Positions 15,128-22,843 of a DNA stretch of 23,446 nucleotides are shown in pieces; the stretch's first letter is position 1; the number at the start of each line of letters is the position of its first letter. Location of the stretch: contig DATJBF010000042.1 of assembly GCA_035515475.1 (NCBI GenBank), forward strand, positions 1-23,446, in the 5' to 3' direction. This DNA comes from DATJBF01 sp035515475. Lineage in GTDB: Bacteria > Verrucomicrobiota > Verrucomicrobiia > Palsa-1439. The notes under the pieces are model-generated. The model made no database searches and had not been told where the DNA came from. It saw only the letters and a list, made by a program, of their open reading frames with translations. The position numbers were made by a program, and so were the translations under genes.

Positions 15128-16840
15128 ATGACGAACGCACTCTGGGACCGACCGTGGGCCGTCCGCGCGGCATATTTGTTCCTGGGCGTCGTCGCCATCG
15201 CGATGTTCGCGATCCGCTTGGCCGGTCCGCCGGACCTGATGGGCAAGGACCAGGAACGCCCGGCGGCGTATGTGATGGACGTGCTGCAAAACGGCAACTG
15301 GTTGTGCCAACGGGATCAGTACGACGATATCACCTCAAAACCTCCGATGTACACCTGGCTGGCGGCGGTGGCGGCTTATCCTTTAGGCCGGCTCGATCTG
15401 GTGACGCTCTACCTTCCCGCAGCCGCGTCGACGCTCGCGCTGGCTTGGCTGATTTTCGCCGTCGGTCGCGCGCAATTCGGATTGCTGTCGGGATTCTTCG
15501 GGGCGCTGATGTATCTGCTCTCGTTCACCAGCAACAAACAGGTGGCACTCGCGCGCACCGACGGCGTGTTCGCCCTGGCCGTGGCCGTCGCGGCGCTGCT
15601 GGCTTGCCGTGCCTGGATGTCGGGGCGGGGATGGACGTGGTTCTGGCTCGCGGCGGCGCTGGCGACGTTGACGAAAGGGCCGCTCGGCATTCTGATCGGT
15701 CTCGTCGGGCTGGTGGCCGTTTTCTGGGAATGGCGGGGAGGGACTCCGTTGCCGTTGAAAGGGTCGCACTGGCTGGGGATCGCGGTGTTCGTCGTGCTCG
15801 TCGGTGGATGGTTTGGGTGGTCTTACGTGCGCGAAGGTCCGCCACTCGTCAACAAGATGCTCAAACAAGAACTGGCGACGCAAACCCTGAGCGACGAGCG
15901 CGGGGCCCCGGCAGGGAAAGGGTTCTACAAGCCAACGTTGTATTTCCTGGCTCGGTTTGCGCCGTGGAGCTTGCTGTCTTGTGCGGGATTCTGGCGGGTG
16001 TGGCGCCGTCCGGCCTCCGACCCGCGCCAGCGGCGGTTCGAACGGTTTTTGTTCTGTTGGTTTTTCGTGGGATTATTCTGTTTCTCCTGTTCCCCACACC
16101 AGCGCGGCGACCTGCTCTGGCCGCTGATCCCGGCTGCGGCGCTCTTGGGGGGACGTGAACTCGCCAGGTTCGCCGCGCGTTTCGAACCGCAAACGGTGGT
16201 TTGGGCCTCGGTGGCGGTGACGGTTGTCATCCTGGGTTTGTTGGTGCCGTTCAACTCGTGGGCTGCGAGTCGGACCGTTTACGTGCCCCAGACCGAAGGA
16301 ATCATCCAGTTGGCCACGCAAATCCGCCAACAGGTGGGACGCCAGTTCCCGCTCACGCACGTGGACGACCCATTCGCGCTCCAGTTCTACCTCGGCCCGA
16401 TGCGCCGGGTCGTGTCGTTCCAGCGCGCGGCGCGATTGCTCGATGGCGACGCGGCGGCGTTTGTCGCGGTCCACGATCTGGCGCGGTTGGAGTCGTGCCG
16501 GGGGACCAACGCGCCGAGCCTGCACGAACTGGCCCGCTGGCCAGCCACGGGGAAACCGTTCGTACAGATCGTCAGCAATCACCCGCGACTGGAGTGGACG
16601 CGGTCGATGGCGGCCTGCTGGGGACCATGGCGCGTGCAGATGGAGGGTGCCCGGGTTGTCCGCGCGAGCGCTGCCGAGGTTGTCGTTGCAGCCGATGCGG
16701 CCGGCGCGGGCGCGGTGCAGGTCACGAACGAATCTGACGCGCCGCACCCGGTGCGGGCCCAATTGGTCCACGGGGCAACCGAACTTGCCGAGTCGGCCGT
16801 TCTCGCCCCGGGTCGGACACTGCGGGTGCCGCGTGACTGA
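15128..16840 (+). CDS. ArnT-like GT83/PMT-family membrane glycosyltransferase
   Basis: This 570-residue integral membrane GT-C enzyme has roughly eleven or twelve helices in the first 390 residues and a soluble C-terminal part. The first periplasmic loop carries DLMGKDQERPAAYVMD (36-51), the acidic pair expected at the active site. DITSKPPMYTWLAA (67-80) and ALATLTKGPLG are typical of ArnT and relatives. Such enzymes move a sugar (4-amino-arabinose, galactosamine or others) from undecaprenyl phosphate to lipid A or glycans on the periplasmic side. ATG 15128 is preferred to ATG 15119 because the latter lies in the -10 box; neither has a Shine-Dalgarno. Amino-sugar genes follow after 126 bases on the same strand. 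The sugar itself is inferred only from context. Confidence 0.85.
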   Translation: MTNALWDRPWAVRAAYLFLGVVAIAMFAIRLAGPPDLMGKDQERPAAYVMDVLQNGNWLCQRDQYDDITSKPPMYTWLAAVAAYPLGRLDLVTLYLPAAASTLALAWLIFAVGRAQFGLLSGFFGALMYLLSFTSNKQVALARTDGVFALAVAVAALLACRAWMSGRGWTWFWLAAALATLTKGPLGILIGLVGLVAVFWEWRGGTPLPLKGSHWLGIAVFVVLVGGWFGWSYVREGPPLVNKMLKQELATQTLSDERGAPAGKGFYKPTLYFLARFAPWSLLSCAGFWRVWRRPASDPRQRRFERFLFCWFFVGLFCFSCSPHQRGDLLWPLIPAAALLGGRELARFAARFEPQTVVWASVAVTVVILGLLVPFNSWAASRTVYVPQTEGIIQLATQIRQQVGRQFPLTHVDDPFALQFYLGPMRRVVSFQRAARLLDGDAAAFVAVHDLARLESCRGTNAPSLHELARWPATGKPFVQIVSNHPRLEWTRSMAACWGPWRVQMEGARVVRASAAEVVVAADAAGAGAVQVTNESDAPHPVRAQLVHGATELAESAVLAPGRTLRVPRD

Positions 16841-16966
16841 TGCCGGCCGCGGCGGCTACAGACTGTGTTGGCCGCTGGCGACGGATAATGTTGTGACATG
16901 TTTATTGTGTTGCAAGCCCGCGCTGTTTTGCGACGATGCGCTGACCATTGGAGGGACTACTGATCC

Positions 16967-17944
16967 ATGACCAGGATTCTGCTGTTGGGAGTCGGACGCT
17001 GGGGAGCCAACCATTTGCGCGTGCTGAAATCGCTGCCGATCGAGTTGTTCGTCGCGGAGGTCGATGCCAAGCGGCTGGAACAGGCGCGCGGGTTGGGTTT
17101 GGACGACAAACATTTGACGACCAACTACCGCGATTTCGCGGCGCAGGTGGACGGCGCAGTGGTGGTGACGCCGGCGCAAACGCATTACGAATTGTGCCGC
17201 GAGTTGTTGGAGGCGGACAAGGACGTCTTCGTCGAGAAACCGATTACGCTGCAGGCGAAAGACGGGCGGGCCCTTGCTGACCTGGCCGGGCAGCGGAAAC
17301 GCATCCTGCAGGTCGGCCACATCTTCCGGTTCGATCCCGCGTCGAAGTGGCTCCGCGACGCAATTGGCCGTGGCGATTTCGGCCGCGTCAAGATCTTGCG
17401 GGGCGATTTCAGCGGGTTCAAACGTCCCCGCAACGACAGCGGCGTGACGTTTGCCGATGCGATCCATTTCATCGATTTGTTCAATTACGTTCTCGGCCGG
17501 TCGCCGGTGCGGGTGACGGCGTTGATGCAGGATTTCATGGGACGCGGCATGGAAGACGAATCGTACGTGGCCATGGAATACGAGCCGAACGTGTTTGCCA
17601 CCGTGCACACGGGGTATCATTCACCCGGGAAATTCCGCTCGGTCGAGGTGCTGGGCGACGCGTTGAGCGCGGTGTGCGATTACAACGTCGCCCAGTACAA
17701 GATCCGGACGTTTGCCAATCGCCACGTGGTCGCCGGCCGGGACGCCAAGGCCGAGGAAGGCGCGACGCATCAGCTCGAGTTTCCGCCCGAGGAACCGTTG
17801 CTGGCCGAGTTGCGCGCGTTTGTCGACTCGATGCAGACCCGCCAGGCGCCGTTGGCGGACGGCCGGGCGGGGTACGAGGCGGTCCGGGTGATCGAGGCCG
17901 CGCTGGAATCCGTCCGGCTCGGTCAGACCGTGAAGTTGACGTAA
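16967..17944 (+). CDS. Gfo/Idh/MocA-family NAD(P)-dependent sugar oxidoreductase
   Basis: This 325-residue protein has a Rossmann N-domain with ILLLGVGRWGANHLRVL (4-20) as dinucleotide site, VVVTPAQTHYELC (65-77), the family EKP motif in VFVEKPITL (87-95) and GHIFRFDPA. The catalytic-domain HF pair appears in FADAIHFIDLFNY. It probably oxidises a hydroxyl of a nucleotide sugar to a keto group, as WlbA or GnnA do. The aminotransferase 20 bases downstream would then aminate it. GGAGGG lies 11 bases before the ATG, somewhat far. A GATAAT box at 16884-16889 could serve a promoter of its own, though no -35 is evident. Confidence 0.88.
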   Translation: MTRILLLGVGRWGANHLRVLKSLPIELFVAEVDAKRLEQARGLGLDDKHLTTNYRDFAAQVDGAVVVTPAQTHYELCRELLEADKDVFVEKPITLQAKDGRALADLAGQRKRILQVGHIFRFDPASKWLRDAIGRGDFGRVKILRGDFSGFKRPRNDSGVTFADAIHFIDLFNYVLGRSPVRVTALMQDFMGRGMEDESYVAMEYEPNVFATVHTGYHSPGKFRSVEVLGDALSAVCDYNVAQYKIRTFANRHVVAGRDAKAEEGATHQLEFPPEEPLLAELRAFVDSMQTRQAPLADGRAGYEAVRVIEAALESVRLGQTVKLT

Positions 17945-17964
17945 CCAAATCTGCCAGGAGGACC

Positions 17965-19056
17965 ATGCAAAAGATTCCACTTTCGAAAGTTTATCTGACC
18001 GACGAAGTAAAGCAGGCCGCGTTGCGCGCGCTCGAATCCGGCTGGTACATCCTCGCCAAGGAGTGTGAGGCGTTCGAAGCCGAATTGGCCAAGCACACCG
18101 GCACGAAACACGCCGTGCTGTCCTGCAACTGGACGGCGGCGATGCTCATGACGCACCAGGCAATGGGACTGAAACCCGGCGACGAAGTGCTCGTGCCGTC
18201 GCACACGGCGTTTCCGTCCATCGAGCCGATGTGCCACTGGGGCGCCAAGCCGGTGTTCATCGACATCGACGACACGTATTGCCTCGACGTCGGGCAACTC
18301 GAGGCCGCGATCACGCCGCGTACGGTCGGCATCCTGCCCGTGCATCTCTACGGTCATCCGGCCGACCTCGACCGGATTTTCGCGATTGCGCAAAAGCACC
18401 ATCTGTGGGTCATCGAAGACTGCGCCCAGGCACAGGGCGCCAAGTACAAGGGCCGGACCGTCGGTTCGATGGGGTTCTGCGGCGCGTTCTCGTTTTTCCC
18501 GTCCAAGAACCTGACCGTGATGGGCGACGGCGGATGCATTTGTACCAACGACGATGCCCTGGCCGAACGTCTCCGCAAACTCCGCAACCACGGCCGGAAA
18601 GACAAGTACACCAACGACGAGATCGGCTACAATCTGCGGTTCAACGAAGTCCAGGCCGCCATCGGCCGGGTCGGACTGAAACACCTCGACGAGTTGAACG
18701 ATGGCCGGCGCCGGGTGGCGGCCCGGTACAACGAGCGGTTGAAGGGGATCGTACCCACGCCGCCCGAACGCGATTATGCCCGGCACGTCTATCATATGTA
18801 CGTCATCCGCTGCGGCGGCAAGCGGGACGCCCTGATGAAGTTTCTTCAGGAACAGGGCGTCGGCACGGGCATCCATTATCCCGTGGCCAACCACCAGCAA
18901 CCCGCGATGGCGAAGTTGTTCAAGGACATCCCGAAGCTGCCGCGCACCGAGAAGGCGGTGGGCGAGATCCTGTCGCTGCCGATTCACGGCGGGTTGTCGC
19001 TGGACGACGTGGATTACGTCTGCGATCGGATCGCGGAGTTCTACGGTAAGAAATGA
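17965..19056 (+). CDS. DegT/DnrJ/EryC1/StrS-family sugar aminotransferase
   Basis: This 363-residue PLP-dependent aminotransferase makes amino sugars from keto nucleotide sugars, usually with glutamate as donor. Visible family motifs: NWTAAMLM (55-62), VLVPSHTAFPSIEP (75-88), VIEDCAQAQGAKYKG (149-163) contacting the PLP ring, and FSFFPSKNLTVMGDGG (175-190) with Lys181 as the Schiff-base lysine. LRFNEVQAAIG and IHYP follow as expected. AGGAGG lies three bases before the ATG. It follows the Gfo/Idh gene by 20 bases and overlaps the next gene by ATGA, so the three are one transcript. The oxidoreductase-aminotransferase pair recalls GnnA-GnnB and the Wlb pathway (3-amino sugars). Confidence 0.93.
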   Translation: MQKIPLSKVYLTDEVKQAALRALESGWYILAKECEAFEAELAKHTGTKHAVLSCNWTAAMLMTHQAMGLKPGDEVLVPSHTAFPSIEPMCHWGAKPVFIDIDDTYCLDVGQLEAAITPRTVGILPVHLYGHPADLDRIFAIAQKHHLWVIEDCAQAQGAKYKGRTVGSMGFCGAFSFFPSKNLTVMGDGGCICTNDDALAERLRKLRNHGRKDKYTNDEIGYNLRFNEVQAAIGRVGLKHLDELNDGRRRVAARYNERLKGIVPTPPERDYARHVYHMYVIRCGGKRDALMKFLQEQGVGTGIHYPVANHQQPAMAKLFKDIPKLPRTEKAVGEILSLPIHGGLSLDDVDYVCDRIAEFYGKK

Positions 19057-19787
19057 CGCCACCGGCACCCGAGATCAGCCTCGTCATTCCCTGTTACAAC
19101 GAGGAGGGCAACCTGCGTCCGCTCGTGAAAGCCATTCACGACGCGGTGGACCCGCTCGGCGTCAGCTACGAGGTGGTGGTGACCGACGATTGCAGCCGGG
19201 ACAAGTCCTGGGAAATCCTCGAGGAACTGGCGGCGGCCGATCCCGTGGTGCGGGCGCAGCGGTTCGAATCCAACTGCGGCGAGAGCGCGGCCAGTTGGGC
19301 GGGAATGCAGTTCTCGCGGGGCCGGTTCATCGTGACGCTGGACGCCGATTTGCAGAACGATCCGCGCGATTTGCCGAAGTTCCTGGAAGCCCTGAAGACC
19401 TACGATTGCGTCTGCGGGACGCGCGTCGAATCGCGGGGGCAGGGTGACAGTTTCGTCCGGATCGCGTCGTCGCGCATCGCCAACTGGGTGCGCAACAAAC
19501 TCTCGGGCGAGAACATCGCCGATGCCGGCTGCACCTATCGGGCGTTTCGGCGTGAATGCGTGGCGAACATCAAGTTCTTCCGAGGCGCGCACCGGTTTCT
19601 GCCAACGCTGATCAGGATGGAAGGATTCACCGTCACGGAGATCCCCGTGACGAACAACCCGCGCTTTTCCGGGCAGAGCCATTACGGCGTGTGGAACCGG
19701 CTGTTCAAGTCGTTCGCCGATCTGCTGGCGGTGCGCTGGATGAAAAAGCGCCGGCTCCAGTTCGACGTCACCGAAACCATCAACTGA
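19053..19787 (+). CDS. polyprenyl-phosphate-type GT2 glycosyltransferase (ArnC/DPM1-like)
   Basis: This 244-residue GT2 enzyme is of the dolichol/undecaprenyl-phosphate class. Motifs: ISLVIPCYNEEGNLRPL (8-24), VVVTDDCSRDKSWEI (41-55) and VTLDADLQNDP (94-104), the DxD with the following QNDP typical of ArnC, GtrB and DPM1. It would place the amino sugar made by its two upstream neighbours on undecaprenyl phosphate. ArnC and GtrB carry two C-terminal membrane helices; this protein ends at the DPM1-like length without them. A membrane partner is therefore likely, and the LAB_N protein follows 17 bases downstream. Translation is coupled by an ATGA overlap (19053-19056). The ending KKRRLQFDV is basic, which could aid membrane contact. 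Confidence 0.88.
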   Translation: MTPPAPEISLVIPCYNEEGNLRPLVKAIHDAVDPLGVSYEVVVTDDCSRDKSWEILEELAAADPVVRAQRFESNCGESAASWAGMQFSRGRFIVTLDADLQNDPRDLPKFLEALKTYDCVCGTRVESRGQGDSFVRIASSRIANWVRNKLSGENIADAGCTYRAFRRECVANIKFFRGAHRFLPTLIRMEGFTVTEIPVTNNPRFSGQSHYGVWNRLFKSFADLLAVRWMKKRRLQFDVTETIN

Positions 19788-19804
19788 AGAGGAGGGTTGC
19801 TGCG

Positions 19805-20167
19805 ATGTGCTCCGCTTTGCTTGCCGTCACCTGGTTTGCCCAACCGCACCGCATGTGGGGACTGGACTGGAGTTACCTCACCATTTTCGGGTTCATGGGC
19901 AACATTGTGTTTTCGACGCGCTTTCTCGTCCAGTGGATTGCCTCCGAGAGACGCGGCGAGAGCGTGATCCCGGTCACGTTCTGGTACTGGAGCATCGGTG
20001 GGAGCGTCATCATGTGCCTGTACTTCATCTTCCAGCGCGATCCGGTGGGAATCCTGGCCTACCTGCCGAACAGCGCCATTTACATGCGCAACCTGCACCT
20101 CATCCAGAAACGGAAACTCGCTCCGACCGCGTCCGCTCCCTCCCAACATCCCCGCGAGGAAGCGTGA
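19805..20167 (+). CDS. small membrane protein with LpxB N-terminal (LAB_N) domain
   Basis: This 120-residue protein has three membrane segments (about 24-46, 55-77 and 80-101). The core from TIFGFMGNIVFSTRFLVQWI to PNSAIYMRNLHLI matches the lipid-A-disaccharide synthase N-terminal domain (LAB_N, Pfam PF07578). Here it stands alone, without the LpxB catalytic part. Stand-alone copies are often found beside ArnC-like GT2 and ArnT-like genes, but their role is not settled. Anchoring the transferase or flipping the lipid-linked sugar are reasonable ideas. AGGAGGG (19790-19796) stands eight bases before the ATG and fixes the start. The C-terminal tail is Pro/Ser-rich and probably disordered. It ends ten bases from a convergent gene. 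Confidence 0.88.
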   Translation: MCSALLAVTWFAQPHRMWGLDWSYLTIFGFMGNIVFSTRFLVQWIASERRGESVIPVTFWYWSIGGSVIMCLYFIFQRDPVGILAYLPNSAIYMRNLHLIQKRKLAPTASAPSQHPREEA

Positions 20168-20177
20168 CCCGACGGCG

Positions 20178-22061
20178 TTACTTCTTGAATTGGCGCATCG
20201 ATTCCATGGCCGCAACCAGTTCGCTGCGGTGGCTCGCCAGCGCCGCGCGCTGATTGGGCAGGGGCACATCGTTCGTGTCGAGGATGGAGATGTCGGCGTT
20301 GTACGCTTCCAGTCCGAAGGAAGTGATCGTGTTCGTGTTCACGATGGCCGAATCACTCCAGCTCGAGATAAAGACGAACGGCCGCGTCGCGTTGGTCATC
20401 AGCGGCAATCCTTGCGTGTAATCGGCCAACGGGTTTTCCGCGCCCAGGTACGTGAGCACGGTGGCGGGTACGTCCTCGTGGCTGGTCATGCGGTGGACGT
20501 GCTGCGGCGGGACGCCCGGGATGTTCGCCACGCACAGCGTCTTCGTCTGGTAACGGTCGAACGCGCTGTCGTGCCCGAACAACCCCAGTTCGCCGAACGC
20601 CTCGCCATGGTCGCCGACAATGAAGACCAGCGTGTTGCCGAGCAGGTGCCGGTCGTCGAGGGTTTGGAACACGCGTCCGAGTTGGGCGTCGACGTAATGC
20701 AGGCTGTTGCGGTAGCGGTTCTCGATGAAATGCATGTCGCCGCCTTCACGGGCGAGCTTGACGTAGTTGATTTCGGGTCCCGCCGTGCCCGTGTCGAACA
20801 CGGCGTCGGCCGGGGGAAACAGGTACGGCTGGTGTGACGCGTCATAAAACATGAACGCGAGGAACGGCCCCTGATTCTCGTCGACGAATTGGACGAACGC
20901 ATCCGTCATCAAACGATCGCGGTCGACGCGCTGGGGACAATGCCATTTGTCGGTGATGGCATCGAGGACGTCGACGAACGCCGTGCCGCGGAACTCGGGG
21001 AAATCTAGGTCGGTGCAGGAGAGAATGCGGAAGTGATAGCCCATCTGCTTGAGCGCGCGAATCAGCACGGGGCTTTCGTGTACGGCCAGGGCGCCCTGCC
21101 AGTAGGTGCCGTTGATGCCGTACAACAGGCCGAAGATCCCGTACCGCGTCGTGTTGCCGCTGCTGTAGTTGTCGTCGAACACGAGATGGGTCTCGCCCCA
21201 GCGGAACAGATGGGGCATGACGCCGGGCGTCAGCATGTCGGCGCGGGCGCCTTCGATGGCGATGATGACGACGTTGGGTCGCGGGCCGCCGGTGGGGAAT
21301 CGAAGCGGGGCTTTGGGATAATCGAGCGAGCCGCCCGCCGACAATTTCAACTGCGGCCTCGGAGTCACGTCGATGCCGAGCACGCGGTGGGCGAACCGCT
21401 TAAAGGTGACCGGCTGGTACAACGGCAAGATGGTTCGTAGCCGGACGATTTCCATGTCGTCACGCAGGCTGCCGACTCCGTAGATCGCTTTGTCGGCAAA
21501 GATCAGCAGCAGCACCACGGCGCCCGTGACGGCCAACGGCCGCTTGCCGGGTCCGCGCCCGATGAGACCGCGCCTCTGCGACCAGGGAAGCGCCCAGCCG
21601 GCGAAGCCGTATTCCAGCACGAAGATCGTGACGATCGCCGCGACGGTGTAGGCCACCGTGCCCGAGCCGGCGGTGACCGTATCGCCGGCGCCGCTCGTCG
21701 TCAGGAGGTTCCACACCATGCCATTGAAATGAAAATGCCACAGCACGTAGATGATCGAGTCCGCATAAATGAACACGTTGAGCAGCCCGAACAGCAACGG
21801 CGCGATGATCAACAGCGGCCAGCGCCGGGGGATGGACGACACGAGCAGCGACAGAATCGCCGGTACGAGCGCCAGCAGGGCGAAATTCGCTAGGTAGGCC
21901 AGCGCGGCCACCGTCCATCCTCCCCACGACGTGCCGGCTGGTATGCTCGCCAGATAACTCCGGCCGACGAATCCCAGTAGGAGGACGTTGAACACGTAGA
22001 GATACGCCAACGTCTCGACATTGGCGACCCAGGTGGGGCGTGTGCGATTGACCGACTTCAC
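20178..22061 (-). CDS. PbgA/YejM-like inner-membrane protein with sulfatase-fold periplasmic domain
   Basis: This 627-residue protein has five or so hydrophobic helices in the first 195 residues, then a periplasmic alkaline-phosphatase/sulfatase-fold domain (about 260-600). VVIIAIEGARAD (264-275) supplies Glu270, NYSSGNTTRYGIFGLLYG (298-315) the Thr nucleophile region, YDASHQPY (406-413) a family His, and IVGDHGEAFG (481-490) Asp484 and His485. The SSGNTTR...FGLLYG stretch is characteristic of PbgA/YejM, which controls LpxC and LPS supply in enterobacteria. The LtaS-type Glu/Thr/Asp/His set looks intact, so hydrolase or phospho-headgroup transferase activity is possible. Start is GTG without Shine-Dalgarno; a TTGATT-17-TAGAAG promoter ends 12 bases before it. 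The sulfatase Cys motif CxPxR is absent. Confidence 0.85.
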   Translation of the reverse strand: MKSVNRTRPTWVANVETLAYLYVFNVLLLGFVGRSYLASIPAGTSWGGWTVAALAYLANFALLALVPAILSLLVSSIPRRWPLLIIAPLLFGLLNVFIYADSIIYVLWHFHFNGMVWNLLTTSGAGDTVTAGSGTVAYTVAAIVTIFVLEYGFAGWALPWSQRRGLIGRGPGKRPLAVTGAVVLLLIFADKAIYGVGSLRDDMEIVRLRTILPLYQPVTFKRFAHRVLGIDVTPRPQLKLSAGGSLDYPKAPLRFPTGGPRPNVVIIAIEGARADMLTPGVMPHLFRWGETHLVFDDNYSSGNTTRYGIFGLLYGINGTYWQGALAVHESPVLIRALKQMGYHFRILSCTDLDFPEFRGTAFVDVLDAITDKWHCPQRVDRDRLMTDAFVQFVDENQGPFLAFMFYDASHQPYLFPPADAVFDTGTAGPEINYVKLAREGGDMHFIENRYRNSLHYVDAQLGRVFQTLDDRHLLGNTLVFIVGDHGEAFGELGLFGHDSAFDRYQTKTLCVANIPGVPPQHVHRMTSHEDVPATVLTYLGAENPLADYTQGLPLMTNATRPFVFISSWSDSAIVNTNTITSFGLEAYNADISILDTNDVPLPNQRAALASHRSELVAAMESMRQFKK

Positions 22062-22073
22062 AATGGCGGCATA

Positions 22074-22102
22074 CTTCTAGCGGACATTGCCGCGCGAATC
22101 AA
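22074..22102 (-). promoter_or_regulatory. candidate promoter of the PbgA/YejM-like gene
   Basis: On the minus strand, TTGATT (22102-22097), 17 bases and TAGAAG (22079-22074), each 4 of 6 to consensus, end 12 bases before the GTG start. The predicted leader is about five bases long. Confidence 0.35.
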
Positions 22103-22203
22103 GGACGGGGAACGGAGCAGTTGGGCGGGCGTCCCGCGCTCCAAGAGCGGTGGTGGCAAATTACCTCCAAGCTTTTTGGCGTGGCTACCCGGCGCGGCTT
22201 TTG

Positions 22204-22209
22204 TATCAT
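22204..22209 (+). promoter_or_regulatory. -10 box overlapping the first nadD ATG
   Basis: TATCAT (5 of 6 to consensus) covers the ATG at 22208 and ends seven bases before the second in-frame ATG at 22217. No good -35 is seen. The seven-base spacing equals that at the kinase and ArnT-like genes. Confidence 0.35.
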
Positions 22210-22216
22210 GGCGGCA

Positions 22217-22843
22217 ATGGCACGGGCCAAGATCTACAAGAAGCGCAAGATCGGCATTCTCGGCGGCACGTTCAACCCGATCCATCTCGGGCACCTGCTC
22301 ACCGCGCAGGATGCGCTGGAACAACTCGGGCTGGAACGCGTGATTTTCATTCCGTCGGCCACCCCCCCGCACAAAGTGGTGGACAAACTCGCCAGCGGAC
22401 GCGACCGGCTCCGGATGATCCGGCTCGCCATCCACGGCCAGCACCGGTTTGACGTGGACGATCTCGAGATCGAGCGCGGCGGCAAATCGTATTCGGTGGA
22501 TACGCTGACGGAGTTGAGGCGTCGTCACCCGCGGGCGGCATTGTACTTCATCATCGGGGCGGATTCATTGCGCGAGCTGCATCTGTGGCGGGAGGTGCGA
22601 CGGCTGGTGACACTCTGCACGTTTGTGACCGTGCCGCGGCCGGGGTTCGAGCCAAAACCGGTGGTCGACCCGCGCCTGGACCCGGCGACCCGGCGGCGGT
22701 TGCGTCAGCAGGTGTTGCGGGGGCACGCCTGCGCCATCGCGTCGCGGGACATCCGCGCCCGAGTTGCCAGCAGGCGGTCGATACGCTATCTTGTTCCCGA
22801 TGCGGTGCGCGAATACATCCGGAGGCGACGACTTTATTCGTGA
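22217..22843 (+). CDS. nadD: nicotinate-nucleotide adenylyltransferase
   Basis: This 208-residue enzyme of NAD biosynthesis joins nicotinate mononucleotide and ATP to give deamido-NAD. The nucleotidyltransferase signature GILGGTFNPIHLGHL is at about 14-28. IPSATPPHK, YSVDTLTEL and YFIIGADSL follow in the order expected for NadD, ending with the SxxxIRYLVPDAVREYI tail. Of two in-frame ATGs, 22208 overlaps a probable -10 box, so 22217 is used; neither has a Shine-Dalgarno. The open frame back to 22121 is not NadD-like. It overlaps rsfS by GTGA, a common pairing in bacteria, and it marks the end of the envelope genes. Confidence 0.95.
   Translation: MARAKIYKKRKIGILGGTFNPIHLGHLLTAQDALEQLGLERVIFIPSATPPHKVVDKLASGRDRLRMIRLAIHGQHRFDVDDLEIERGGKSYSVDTLTELRRRHPRAALYFIIGADSLRELHLWREVRRLVTLCTFVTVPRPGFEPKPVVDPRLDPATRRRLRQQVLRGHACAIASRDIRARVASRRSIRYLVPDAVREYIRRRRLYS

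Noticed and set aside
20178..22061. Classical sulfatase that the nearby SUMF1 protein would activate
   Set aside because: The CxPxR or SxPxR sulfatase signature is missing and the nucleophile region is the Thr-type SSGNTTR. The SUMF1 protein itself lacks the Cys pair.
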